A stretch of DNA of 52,707 bases from JBEKTY01 sp049515555 (GTDB lineage: Bacteria > Planctomycetota > Planctomycetia > Pirellulales > Thermoguttaceae), in contig JBEKTY010000034.1 in assembly GCA_049515555.1 (NCBI GenBank), positions 1 through 52,707 of the forward strand, read 5' to 3'. Shown here piece by piece: positions 24,512-33,363 of the stretch. Every line of letters starts with the position of its first letter. Positions within the stretch are counted from its first letter, which is position 1. Under the pieces are notes generated by a model. That model did not search any database. It had not been told where the DNA came from and was given only the letters and a program-made list of their open reading frames with translations. The position numbers and the translations under genes are program-made.

Positions 24512-25522
24512 CTACTTTCCGTTGCTCCCCACCTGCCGGTTCTTCCGCCGCAGCAGGCTATTGGCCAGGCTGAAGCGGTAGAACGTGCCGACGGGATCGG
24601 GAATCCCCTCGGCGATGATGCGGTCGATCTCGTCCGGGTCGTTCGAGTCGATGACCGAGGCCACGCCGCTCATCAGGCGTGCGCCGTAATCTTCGACGCC
24701 CTCGTTGGGCCCGTGGCAGCCGATGCAGGGCGAATTGACCTGCGGGCACAGCGCGCCGCAGCCCGCCCGCGTGGCGATCCCGCAGCACACCAGCCCCTGC
24801 TCCAGCAGGCAGGTCTCTTCGTCGGGCTCGATCTGCCAGGTGCGGTAGAACTTCTTGATCTTCTTTTCGTTCCGCTTCAGCGGGCACTCGTCGCAAACCG
24901 TGGTATTGACGCCCAGCACCGAGCCCCGCGGCGGCAGCTTGCCCTCGACGATAGCGGCAATCGCCGCCCAAATCTTGTCTGCTTCCGGCGGGCAGCCGGG
25001 CAGGTAGTAATCCACATCGACGGTCTGGGCCAGCGTCTTCAGCGTGTCGTAGAAGACCGGCAGATACAGCGTGCCCTCGGGCATGGGCGTTTCGTGCTGC
25101 GGGCGGACGTTGCCCGGGTTCTCCGGACCCGTGGCCGAGCCCTCCTGGTACACCGTGTCGAAGATCGACTGCCGGTCGTTCAGGTTGGCCAGGCCCGGGA
25201 TGCAGCCCTCCGAGGCGCAGGAGCCGAAGGCCACCAGGACCTTCGACTTGCGGCGGAGCAACTGTGCCATGTACTCCTGCTCGCTGTTGCGGATGCCGCC
25301 GTTGAACAGGCACACGTCGATGTTCTGATCGGGCATGCGCTCGATGTCGCGGACCTTGCCGTCGGCGATGCAGGGGCACAGCACCAGGTCGAAGGCCTGG
25401 TCCACGTCCAGAATCTTGGCGTCGATGCCGAGGATGGCGATCTCGCAGCCGCCGCACGAGGCGGCCCAGTAGATGGCCAGCTTTCCCTTGGCCTTGGCGG
25501 CGGGCGTGGCGGCTTGACTCAT
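24512..25522 (-). CDS. mvhG: [NiFe] hydrogenase small subunit, MvhG-type
   Basis: Product of 336 residues starting MSQAATPAAK (ggagg 7 nt upstream). The proximal-cluster region reads WAASCGGCEIAILGID, GSCASEGCIPG and LPGCPPEADKIW. Further cysteines follow for two more [4Fe-4S] clusters: CDECP, CLLEQGLVCCG, CGALCP and CIGCHGPNEG. There is no twin-arginine signal, so it is cytoplasmic, as in group 3 enzymes. It passes electrons from MvhA to MvhD. It overlaps mvhD by 4 nt (ATGA-type). Confidence 0.93.
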   Translation of the reverse strand: MSQAATPAAKAKGKLAIYWAASCGGCEIAILGIDAKILDVDQAFDLVLCPCIADGKVRDIERMPDQNIDVCLFNGGIRNSEQEYMAQLLRRKSKVLVAFGSCASEGCIPGLANLNDRQSIFDTVYQEGSATGPENPGNVRPQHETPMPEGTLYLPVFYDTLKTLAQTVDVDYYLPGCPPEADKIWAAIAAIVEGKLPPRGSVLGVNTTVCDECPLKRNEKKIKKFYRTWQIEPDEETCLLEQGLVCCGIATRAGCGALCPQVNSPCIGCHGPNEGVEDYGARLMSGVASVIDSNDPDEIDRIIAEGIPDPVGTFYRFSLANSLLRRKNRQVGSNGK

Positions 25523-26016
25523 GGCAGGACCTCCATTGCTTCCTCGTGTTCCCGGGCGATGCCCTCCAGGGCCTCCAGGCGGTGGCCGTTTTCCGTCCAA
25601 TTGGCCGGCCAGCGCAGGGGTCCCAGCCGGCGAACGTCCTCGACCAGCCCGTCGATGGCCTCGGCCAACTGCTGGCCTTCGGCCGCCGAGGCCCACACCA
25701 GCCGGACCCGATCCGCCTCGACGCCCAGCTCCCGCAGCGTGTGCTTGAGCATCGCGTAGCGGCGCATGGCCTTGTAGTTCTGTTCGATGTAGTGGCACTC
25801 ACCGGGGTGGCAGCCGGCGATCAGCACGCCGTCGGCGCCCAGGGCCAGGGCCTTCAGCACGAAGCCCGGATCGACCCGCCCGCTGCACATCACGCGAATG
25901 ATGCGCACATTGGGGGCGTACTTTATGCGGGCCGTGCCGGCCAGGTCCGCCGCCCGGTAGGAACACCAGTTGCAGCAGAACCCCACGATCTTGGGCTCAA
26001 ACGTTTGCTCGCTCAT
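25519..26016 (-). CDS. mvhD: hydrogenase iron-sulfur subunit MvhD
   Basis: Product of 165 residues. Its conserved cysteines, GFCCNWCSYRAADLAG, VMCSGRVDP and AGCHPGECHY, match the MvhD [2Fe-2S] family, which bridges hydrogenase and HdrA. The C-terminal third (about 100-165) is helical. It starts 23 bp after the hdrA stop and overlaps mvhG, so the three are certainly one transcript. Confidence 0.93.
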   Translation of the reverse strand: MSEQTFEPKIVGFCCNWCSYRAADLAGTARIKYAPNVRIIRVMCSGRVDPGFVLKALALGADGVLIAGCHPGECHYIEQNYKAMRRYAMLKHTLRELGVEADRVRLVWASAAEGQQLAEAIDGLVEDVRRLGPLRWPANWTENGHRLEALEGIAREHEEAMEVLP

Positions 26017-26038
26017 ATAGTCCTCAGATTTGAATCTT

Positions 26039-28081
26039 CTACACTCCAGCGGCTTGCGGGCTGGCCGCCCCGGCCGCCGCGCCGTTGCCCTCTTGCAGGG
26101 CGTCCCACAGTGCGCCTTTGATCTCGGCGAAGATCTGGCAATTGTTGAAGTGGGCCCCCGTGATGGCCGCGGCCGGGCAGGCCGCCACGCAAGTGCCGCA
26201 GCCCTTGCACAGCGCCGTCACCACGCGGCTGACCTTCTTCTCCGCGTCGAATTCGATGGCGTTGTACGGGCACATGTTGTTGCAGATGCGGCAGCCGGAA
26301 CATTTCTCCTCGTCGATCGTGGCCACGATGGGCTCGATCATCACGGTGCCCTTGGTAATCATGCCCGCCACGCGGGCGGCGGCCGCCGCGCCCTGGGCCA
26401 CCGCGGCCGGGATGTCCTTCGGACCCTGGCAGGCCCCGGCCACGAACACCCCGTCGGTCATCGTGGCCACCGGGTCGAGCTTGGGATGCCGCTCGGTGTA
26501 CCAGCCGGCCATGCTGCACGAGATGCCGCACCGCAGGCCGAACTCCTTGGCGTCGGCGTGCGGCTCCAGGGCCCCCATCAGCACCACCATGTCCACCGGC
26601 AGCCGCCGCTGGCGGCCCAGCAGGGTGTCGTCGAACTGCACGATCAGCTTGCCCGCCTCCTCGGGCGTCCGCGCACTGTCGCTCACCTCGGCCACCTTGC
26701 CGCGGATGAACTGCATGCCCTCCTCTTGCAGCCGCTCGTAGAACTCCTCGTAGCCCTTCTGATTGCTGCGCATGTCGATGTAGAACGAGTACACCTCGGC
26801 CTGCGTCTTCTCCAGCACGAGGTGCCCGAACTTCAGCGCCGCCATGCAGCACACGGCCGAGCAGTGGGGGTTGTAGTTGGCGTCGCGGCTGCCCACACAG
26901 TGCACGATGGCCACCGACTTGGGCTCCGTCTGGCCGTCGCGGAGCACGATCTTGCCGTTGGTCGGCCCGGCCGCGTTGCACAGCCGCTCGAACTCCAGGC
27001 TGGTGTAAACGTTGGGCAGCCGGCCGTAGCCGTACGAGCCGATCCGCGTGCAATCAAAGGGCTTCCAGCCGGTGGCGATAATGATGTTGCCCACCTCCAG
27101 CTCGACGATCTCGTCCTGCTGATCGAAGGCGATGGCTTGCGTGGGGCAGAGCTTGGCGCAGATCTGGCACTTGCCGCTCTTGAAGAACGTGCAGTTCTCG
27201 GTGTCGATGACGGGCACCCGCGGCACGGCCTGGGGGAAGGGCGTGTAGATGGCCTTGCGATAGCCCATGCCCGCCTCGAACACCTGGTCCAGCACCTTCC
27301 GCGGGCACTTCTCGATGCACACGCCGCAGCCGTTGCACAGGGCGTCGTTGACGTGCTTGGCCCGCCGGCGGATCTTGACCTTGAAATTGCCCACCGACCC
27401 GCTCACCTCTTCCAGCTCGGAGTAAGTGTACAGGGTGATGTTCTCGTGTTGGCCGGCCTCGGACATCTTGGGCGTGAGGATGCAGGCCGAGCAGTCCAGG
27501 GTGGGGAAGGTCTTGTCGAACTGGGCCATGTGGCCGCCGATGGAAGGCTCGCGCTCGACGAGATAGACGGGGTATCCGGCGTCGGCCAGCTCGAGGCTGG
27601 CCTGCAGGCCGGCGATGCCCCCGCCCACGACCAGCGTGGCCGGATTCACCTTTACGTACGTGCGCTCGAGCGGGTCCTGGAATGCGACCCGCCCCACCGC
27701 GGCGGCCACCAGGGCCTTGGCCTTCTCGGTGGCCAGCGGCTTGTCGACGTGCACCCACGAGCAGTGCTCGCGGATGTTGGTCATCTGCAGCAGGTAGGGG
27801 TTCAGGCCGGCGTTTTCGCAGGCCCGGCGGAAGGTCTTCTCGTGCAGGTGCGGCGAGCAGGCCGCCACCACCACCCGCGTCAGCCCCTCGTTCTTGATGT
27901 CCTCCTCGATCATCTGCTGGCCCAGCGAAGAGCAGAGGAACTTGTAGTCCCGGGCCACGGCCACGCCGGGGAGCTGCGCGGCCCAGCGGGCCACCTCCGC
28001 CACGTCGATCGTCCCCGCGATGTTGCTCCCGCAGTGACAAACGTAAACACCGATCCGCGCTGTCTTGTGGGCTGAATTCAT
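26039..28081 (-). CDS. hdrA: heterodisulfide reductase subunit A-like flavoprotein (HdrA)
   Basis: Product of 680 residues, normal for HdrA. Domains in order: N-terminal VCHCGSNIAG and CSSLGQQMIEED; a Rossmann FAD site VVGGGIAGLQASLELADAG (about 169-187); LDCSACILTPKM; ferredoxin motifs CNGCGVCIEKCP and CQICAKLCP; the reductase core; and a C-terminal 2x[4Fe-4S] ferredoxin (CSGCRICNNMCP and CKGCGTCVAACP). HdrA holds the bifurcating FAD in HdrABC-MvhAGD complexes. Here mvhD and mvhG follow directly, but HdrB/HdrC are absent; a HdrC/HdrD-like fusion is encoded at the head of the cluster. Confidence 0.93.
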   Translation of the reverse strand: MNSAHKTARIGVYVCHCGSNIAGTIDVAEVARWAAQLPGVAVARDYKFLCSSLGQQMIEEDIKNEGLTRVVVAACSPHLHEKTFRRACENAGLNPYLLQMTNIREHCSWVHVDKPLATEKAKALVAAAVGRVAFQDPLERTYVKVNPATLVVGGGIAGLQASLELADAGYPVYLVEREPSIGGHMAQFDKTFPTLDCSACILTPKMSEAGQHENITLYTYSELEEVSGSVGNFKVKIRRRAKHVNDALCNGCGVCIEKCPRKVLDQVFEAGMGYRKAIYTPFPQAVPRVPVIDTENCTFFKSGKCQICAKLCPTQAIAFDQQDEIVELEVGNIIIATGWKPFDCTRIGSYGYGRLPNVYTSLEFERLCNAAGPTNGKIVLRDGQTEPKSVAIVHCVGSRDANYNPHCSAVCCMAALKFGHLVLEKTQAEVYSFYIDMRSNQKGYEEFYERLQEEGMQFIRGKVAEVSDSARTPEEAGKLIVQFDDTLLGRQRRLPVDMVVLMGALEPHADAKEFGLRCGISCSMAGWYTERHPKLDPVATMTDGVFVAGACQGPKDIPAAVAQGAAAAARVAGMITKGTVMIEPIVATIDEEKCSGCRICNNMCPYNAIEFDAEKKVSRVVTALCKGCGTCVAACPAAAITGAHFNNCQIFAEIKGALWDALQEGNGAAAGAASPQAAGV

Positions 28082-28104
28082 GGCTTTCGGCTCCGCACTC
28101 GGAA

Positions 28105-28148
28105 GGGGACAGTCCCGTTTTCGCCGGACGAAAATTGGGACAGTCCCC
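28105..28148. repeat. inverted repeat upstream of hdrA
   Basis: ggggacagtcccgttttcg and its imperfect reverse complement (28129-28148) around a short loop, in the 104-bp gap between the membrane CCG gene and hdrA. A diverged copy lies at 35594-35638. Confidence 0.7.
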
Positions 28149-28185
28149 GAGTTATCTGACTTTCGACTCCGACCTACGAACGGTC

Positions 28186-30291
28186 CTAAACGGCTTTGAA
28201 AACGAGTTCTCCCAGGTCGACCACCTTCAAGCGCTCGGCTTGGCCGACCGTCTTTACGGCGTCCTCGAACATCCCCAGGTCTTTGGGGCAGGTAACCACG
28301 AAGTGCGTCACGTCGCTCATGGCCAGGGCCTCGCGGATGCGGTTGACCGAGGGCCGTTCCTTGACCGCCTCGTCCTCCTCCATCCAGATCTTGCCGCCGC
28401 CGGCCCCGCAGCAGAAACTGTTCTCGCGGGTCCGCGGCATCTCGCGCAGCGTCAGGCCCAGGGCCGCGAGCACCCGCCGCGGCGGATCGAAGATGCCGTT
28501 ATAGCGGCCCAGGTAGCAGGCGTCGTGGAGCACGGCCGTCCCCTCGAGCTTCTCTTTCAGGGCCAGCCGCCCCCGGGCGATGGCCTCGTCCAGCAGCTCG
28601 GTGTAATGGTACACCGGCTGCTCCAGACCGAAACGCCGGTATTCGTGCTTCAGTGCGTGATAGGTATGCGGGTCGGTGGTCACGATCCGCTGGAACTGGG
28701 CCTTTTGCAAGGCCTGCATGTTCTGCTCGGCGAGCATCTCGAACAGCCCCTCCTCGCCCGCCCGCCGCACGTCGTTGCCGGCCGACTTCTCGCTCTTCAA
28801 CAGGCAGCCGAAGTCCAGGCCCATGGCCTGGAACACCAGGGCCACCATCCGCGAGACCCGCGCCGACGAGGGGTGGTAGGCGGCGTAGTCGCCCAGGAAC
28901 CACAGCGTCTCGACCGGCTCCTTTTCGGCGTCCTTGATCGGCTGGGGCAGGTCCTTGGCCCACTCGAAGCGCTTCCGCGGCGAGGCGCCCTGCGAGTTGC
29001 CGTAGCGCTGCAGGCTCGTCAGCACCTCTTGCAGGCTGGGGTCCAGACTGCCCTCTTCCACCAGCTTGCGGCGCATCTCGACGATCAGCGGCACGTGCTC
29101 GTTGCGAACCGGACAGGCCTCCATGCAGGCGTAGCAGGTGGTACAGGCCCACAGCGCCTCCGGCTCGACGATATCGCCGATGAGCTTCTTGCCGCTGCCG
29201 TTGCCGCCCGCCGCGCCGCTCAGGGCCCGCACGCCCGGGCCGAGCACGAACCCCTTCATGTCGTGCACGATCTGCCGCGGCGACAGCTTGGCCCCGCTGG
29301 CGTGGGCCGGGCACTGCCGCTCGCAGCGGCCGCATTCCGCGCAGGTGTAGGCATTAAGCAGTTGCCGCCAGGTGAAGGGGTGTAACTGCCCAAGCGGCGT
29401 TTGGGCCGAATCTTGCCCGGCGGCGGCCTCTTCCGCGGCCGCGGGGGCCTCCAGCGTTCCTTTCTTGCTCGGTAGCTCGCCGAAGAACACGGCCGCCGGG
29501 GCCCACATCAGATGCATGTGCTTGGAGTAGGGCAGATACACCAAGAAGAACAGAAGAATGAACAGGTGCGTCCACCAGCAGCCCGTTCCCAGCCGGGTCA
29601 CGCCCTCCGGCGTCATGCCGGCGGCTTGCAGGATGTAGGCCGTGGCCGCGCCGGCGGGGAGCCATGTCTGGCCCCCCGGCTCCGGCGCCGCGCCGACCGC
29701 CCGGGCGGCTGCCTCCCGCGCATGCCCGCCCGCCTCGGCCAACAGGAACGTAACCATCAGCGCCGCGATGAGCGACACCACTATCGTGGCGTCCATCGTG
29801 CGTTGCAGCCCCGGCGGAGTGAGTATGTAGCGGCGGATCGAGGAGGCGACCAGCGCGACGAGCACCAGCACGGCGAACAGGTCGACGACCGTGCCCAACA
29901 GCGGGATCTCCTCGGCCTGCGGAACGTACCAGCCCCGGGGCAAGAAAATGTCGAACATCCCGCCGGTGAACATCAACGCCGAGGCGGCGACGAAACAGCA
30001 GAACCCCCAGAAGACCAGCGGATGGGCCCAATTGATGATCGACTCGCCCTTCCACATCCGCGACTGCAACAGCACCTCCTTGATGAACAGCCAGGCGCGC
30101 TGGAGCACGTGGTCCAGCCGGTTCTCCCAGCGGCCCTGGGCCAGCAAGCGCACCAGGCGGTACACGCGGTGCGCGAAGATGGCCCCGGCAATCGCCGTCA
30201 GGATCATCAGCCAGATGGCCCCCGGCAGGCCGAGAATCATTTTCGACGTCGGCAGACTCGCCAGGAGCCCGCAGTGCTCGTGGAAAAGCAT
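28186..30291 (-). CDS. membrane cytochrome b-like / ferredoxin / CCG-domain fusion (HdrD-like, ETF:quinone oxidoreductase type)
   Basis: Product of 701 residues. The N-terminus has about six membrane helices (19-40, 88-110, 135-153, 170-185, 240-258) with conserved His, like NarI/HdrE cytochrome b. Two [4Fe-4S] motifs follow, CAECGRCERQCP and CTTCYACMEACP. A C-terminal CCG domain has CYLGRYNG and CCGAGGG. An upstream half-domain keeps the fold (LWFLGDYAAYHP, DPHTYHAL) but lacks its cysteines. In this family electrons from ETF pass through the FeS domain to the membrane quinone pool. It directly follows etfA (33 bp), which supports an ETF:menaquinone oxidoreductase role. Confidence 0.85.
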   Translation of the reverse strand: MLFHEHCGLLASLPTSKMILGLPGAIWLMILTAIAGAIFAHRVYRLVRLLAQGRWENRLDHVLQRAWLFIKEVLLQSRMWKGESIINWAHPLVFWGFCCFVAASALMFTGGMFDIFLPRGWYVPQAEEIPLLGTVVDLFAVLVLVALVASSIRRYILTPPGLQRTMDATIVVSLIAALMVTFLLAEAGGHAREAAARAVGAAPEPGGQTWLPAGAATAYILQAAGMTPEGVTRLGTGCWWTHLFILLFFLVYLPYSKHMHLMWAPAAVFFGELPSKKGTLEAPAAAEEAAAGQDSAQTPLGQLHPFTWRQLLNAYTCAECGRCERQCPAHASGAKLSPRQIVHDMKGFVLGPGVRALSGAAGGNGSGKKLIGDIVEPEALWACTTCYACMEACPVRNEHVPLIVEMRRKLVEEGSLDPSLQEVLTSLQRYGNSQGASPRKRFEWAKDLPQPIKDAEKEPVETLWFLGDYAAYHPSSARVSRMVALVFQAMGLDFGCLLKSEKSAGNDVRRAGEEGLFEMLAEQNMQALQKAQFQRIVTTDPHTYHALKHEYRRFGLEQPVYHYTELLDEAIARGRLALKEKLEGTAVLHDACYLGRYNGIFDPPRRVLAALGLTLREMPRTRENSFCCGAGGGKIWMEEDEAVKERPSVNRIREALAMSDVTHFVVTCPKDLGMFEDAVKTVGQAERLKVVDLGELVFKAV

Positions 30292-30324
30292 AAACCCCTC
30301 TTACCCTGAAGAGACTACGAAACC

Positions 30325-31293
30325 TTATGTCCCCTTGATCGCCTCGGTAATCGCCGGCGTGAGGTCCAGCAAGTCGGCCACGACGCCGTAATGGGCCACG
30401 TCGAAGATCGGCGCGTTGGGGTCGGTGTTCACGGCCACGATCACCCCCGAGTCTTTCATCCCCTCGACGTGCTCGGGCGCGCCGCTGACCCCCAGCGCGA
30501 TCATGCACTTCGGCTTGACGGTCATCCCCGACTTGCCGATCTGCCGCGTGGCCGGGAGCCATCCCTGGTCGATGATCGGCCTGGAGGCCGCCACCGCTCC
30601 GCCCAGCGCATGGGCCAACTCTTCGGCCAATTCCAGGTTGTCCTGCTGCTGGATGCCGCGGCCCACGGCCACCAGCACCTCCTGTTGCGTAATGTCCACG
30701 TCGCTGGCGTCCGGCAGGACCATTTCCTCGAACCGCACCGCACCGGCCTCCAGCGGCACCGGACTGCTGCGGGTCTCCACTTGGGCCGCGCCCTTGCTGT
30801 CCGTCGGCCGGAAGGCCCCGGGGGCCATCAGCAAAATCGCCGGCGCGGCCGCAATGGTCACCTCGGCCAGCAGCTTGCCGGAGTAGAAACCGGCCGTTAT
30901 GTGCAGGCTTCCGTCGCGCAGCGCAACGCTGCGGCAACCGTTGACCACCGGCGCGGCCAGCTTCACGCCCAACAGCGGAGCAACGTCCAAGCCCACCGAA
31001 GTGCTGCCGATCAAAACGGCCCGCGGGCCCTCCGCCCGGATGATGCTCTCCAGCACCGCCACGTAAGGCTGCGGCGAGTAACCGGCCAGCAGCGGATCGT
31101 TGACCAGCACGATCCGATCCGCCGCCGAGAGGCCCTCGGCAAACGCGGCGCCGTCGGCGCCGGGCAACACGGCGATCACCTTGCCGCCGCTGGCGGCCGC
31201 CAGTTGCCGCGCCGCGCCCAGCATTTCCAAAGTCATGTCGGCCAGCCGGCCGCGATTGGTTTCGGCCAATACTAGTATGTCCTGTGCGCTCAC
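30325..31293 (-). CDS. etfA: electron transfer flavoprotein alpha subunit
   Basis: Product of 322 residues from a GTG that overlaps the etfB stop, with aaggag 7 nt upstream. The C-terminal FAD domain is complete: SRPIIDQGWLPATRQIGKSG, then KCMIALGVSGAPEH, then VAVNTDPNAPIFDVAHYGVVAD. It pairs with EtfB to carry electrons between flavin dehydrogenases and the membrane CCG protein encoded next. No acyl-CoA dehydrogenase is adjacent, so the electron donor is open. Confidence 0.92.
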   Translation of the reverse strand: MSAQDILVLAETNRGRLADMTLEMLGAARQLAAASGGKVIAVLPGADGAAFAEGLSAADRIVLVNDPLLAGYSPQPYVAVLESIIRAEGPRAVLIGSTSVGLDVAPLLGVKLAAPVVNGCRSVALRDGSLHITAGFYSGKLLAEVTIAAAPAILLMAPGAFRPTDSKGAAQVETRSSPVPLEAGAVRFEEMVLPDASDVDITQQEVLVAVGRGIQQQDNLELAEELAHALGGAVAASRPIIDQGWLPATRQIGKSGMTVKPKCMIALGVSGAPEHVEGMKDSGVIVAVNTDPNAPIFDVAHYGVVADLLDLTPAITEAIKGT

Positions 31294-32066
31294 TTGCAGA
31301 CTCCTTTTTCCTTGAGGATGCTGACGATCCGGGCGGCGACTTCATCGGCCGAGCCTTCGAGCATCTGGGCCCGGCCCGACGTCTCGGGATGCCGCAGCCG
31401 CGCAAGCGTCACGGCCGAGGCCGCCGCGGGAACCGCCGCCTCCTGTTCCTCGATCTTGGCCGTCTTCATGGCCGCCCGGATGCGGCTCACCGGGGCGTAA
31501 CGTGGCGGCTCCTCGGTGCTCAGAATGCCCAGCAGGGCCGGCAGCCGGACGCTCATCTTGGCCATGGCCGCCCCCGGAAACTCCTTGAACACCGTGGCCC
31601 CGCCGCCGTCAGCCGAAATCTGCACCCCGCGCACCACGCCCACAAACGGCAGGCCCAGCTCGCAGGCCACCAGCGGCGCCAGCGTGCTCTCCAGCTCGTC
31701 GTGGGCGTAACTGCCCACCAGGACCAGGTCCGGCGCCAGGCCGCGCAGCACCTGCGCATAGGCCGCCGCAGCCTGCTTCGGCGACGGCGCCGCGTCACCC
31801 TCGAAGGGAATCTTCACGATCCGGTCGGCCCCCTTGGCCACCGCGGCGAACAGCGTGCCGTCTACGTCGCCGAAGTCCAGGGCCACCGCCGTCACCGTGC
31901 TGCCGGCGAGCTTCTCCTTGACCAGCACCGCCTGCTCCAGGGCGAACTCGTCCGACTCGTTGGCCCGGAACGTCGCCCCATCCAGGTCCACCGCCTGCCC
32001 CGTGCCGGCGATCTCCACCGGTTCGATCAGGTCCGGCACCTGCCGCACGACCACTGCGATCTTCAT
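31290..32066 (-). CDS. etfB: electron transfer flavoprotein beta subunit
   Basis: Product of 258 residues starting MKIAVVVRQVPD. Typical EtfB stretches are NESDEFALEQAVLVKEK and FAAVAKGADRIVKI. The usual nucleotide-loop segment near residues 118-140 reads SYAHDELESTLAPLVACELG, which departs from the common D-x-T-G-Q-V form, so the nucleotide bound (AMP, or FAD in bifurcating forms) cannot be told by eye. ggag lies 5 nt upstream. Coupled to etfA by a 4-nt overlap. Confidence 0.9.
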   Translation of the reverse strand: MKIAVVVRQVPDLIEPVEIAGTGQAVDLDGATFRANESDEFALEQAVLVKEKLAGSTVTAVALDFGDVDGTLFAAVAKGADRIVKIPFEGDAAPSPKQAAAAYAQVLRGLAPDLVLVGSYAHDELESTLAPLVACELGLPFVGVVRGVQISADGGGATVFKEFPGAAMAKMSVRLPALLGILSTEEPPRYAPVSRIRAAMKTAKIEEQEAAVPAAASAVTLARLRHPETSGRAQMLEGSADEVAARIVSILKEKGVCK

Positions 32067-32142
32067 GATTGCTCCCTTTCACCTTTTCTTATGTATTCCT
32101 CGCGCTCCGCGTGAGGCTACGAGAGTAACTGTTTCGCCGGCC

Positions 32143-33363
32143 CTACGACTGCTCCCGCTCGCCCAGGTCCATCGACTCGGCCAGCAGTTCCACGATATCG
32201 CGGACGACCAGCTTTCCTTCCAGGCCGGCCACCTTGGCGGAATCCTCGAATCTTGACAGCTCGAAGGGGCAGGCCACGGCCAAGATGTCGGCCCCCGCGG
32301 CGGCCGCCTCGCGAACCCGGCGGTCGCTCAGCCGCTGGCCGCCCTGGGCCGCGATGTGCGCGTCCAGCCACATGCCGCCCCCGCCCCCGCCGCAACACAG
32401 CGAGTCGGCGTGATGGTGCTCCATCTCGACCAGCTTCACGCCCGGAATGGCCGCCAGCAGGTCCCGCGGCGGCTCGAAACACCCGTAACGCCGCCCCACG
32501 CAGCAGTTGTCGTGATAGGCCACCGTCGCCTCGACCGGCTTGGCGATCAGCGTTCTGAGCTGCTCCAGCCGGCTGGCCAGGAACGTGGTGTAATGCTCGA
32601 CCGGATACTTCACCCCGAACCGCGGATAATACTGCTCCAGGGCCCGGTAACTGTGCGGGTCCTGCACCACGATCGTCTCGAACTGCTGCTCGGCGAGCAA
32701 CTGCCGATTGGCATCCACCAGCGACTCGAACAGGCCCTCTTCGCCCACCATCCGGTCGCACTCGCCGACCGCTCGCTCCTTGTTGCCCAGCACGCCCCAG
32801 CGGATGCTCAAGGCGGTGAGGATGCGGGCGAAGGCCCGCGTGGCCGCCCGGTTCCGCGGATAATAGGCCGGATAATCGCCCACCAGCCACAGCACCTCGA
32901 CCCGCGCACGCTCCTTCGACAGGTCGCGGACCGGCACGTCGAGCTTCTCGGCCCAGGCCATTCGCTTCCGCGGCGACTCGCCCAGGCTGTTGCCGTACTT
33001 GAAGATCGCCTGGAAGGCCGCCTGCAGTTCCGCCGGCGGCTGGATGCCGCTCTGCATCGCCTTGTCTCGCATGGCCGGCCACAGCCCGTCGGCCAGCTCG
33101 ATCGACCGCGGACAACGCCGCGAACACGTGTAGCAGCCCACGCAAAGCCACAACGACGGGCTTTTTAGCACCTCGTCCATGTAGCCCGAGCGAGACTGCA
33201 ATATCATCTGCCGCGGCGGATACTGCATTATGTCGCCCAGCGGGCAACTGCCGGTGCACATGCCGCATTGCATGCAGTTGAGGACCGTCTTGCGGCCCGC
33301 CCCCACATCGAGCTGCGTCAGGAATTCCAACTCCGGCTTCACTCTAGCCTGATGGGCGGTCAT
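32143..33363 (-). CDS. soluble HdrC/HdrD-like iron-sulfur protein with CCG domain
   Basis: Product of 406 residues from the ATG at 33363 (ggaggg just upstream; the longer frame to 33570 reads through unlikely sequence). The N-terminus is HdrC-like with two [4Fe-4S] motifs, CMQCGMCTGSCP and CVGCYTCSRRCP. The C-terminal CCG domain has YHDNCCVGRRYGC and DSLCCGGGGGGMW. As in the membrane fusion at 28186, the first CCG half has lost its cysteines (LWLVGDYPAYYP, DPHSYRAL). No membrane helix. It opens the cluster and could replace HdrBC next to HdrA, or pass electrons to EtfAB. Confidence 0.85.
   Translation of the reverse strand: MTAHQARVKPELEFLTQLDVGAGRKTVLNCMQCGMCTGSCPLGDIMQYPPRQMILQSRSGYMDEVLKSPSLWLCVGCYTCSRRCPRSIELADGLWPAMRDKAMQSGIQPPAELQAAFQAIFKYGNSLGESPRKRMAWAEKLDVPVRDLSKERARVEVLWLVGDYPAYYPRNRAATRAFARILTALSIRWGVLGNKERAVGECDRMVGEEGLFESLVDANRQLLAEQQFETIVVQDPHSYRALEQYYPRFGVKYPVEHYTTFLASRLEQLRTLIAKPVEATVAYHDNCCVGRRYGCFEPPRDLLAAIPGVKLVEMEHHHADSLCCGGGGGGMWLDAHIAAQGGQRLSDRRVREAAAAGADILAVACPFELSRFEDSAKVAGLEGKLVVRDIVELLAESMDLGEREQS

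Noticed and set aside
26030..28075. Very long plus-strand open frame (about 680 codons) opposite hdrA
   Set aside because: It mirrors hdrA exactly, has His/Leu/Arg-rich low-information composition and no domain. High GC leaves antisense frames open; similar shadows lie opposite mvhG, pstA, pstB and the membrane CCG gene.
32143..33363. Calling this gene glpC or lactate-utilisation lutA
   Set aside because: It shares the CCG domain with those families, but the HdrC-like N-terminus and the Etf/Hdr/Mvh context fit a redox-complex subunit better. No glpA/B or lutB/C is nearby.
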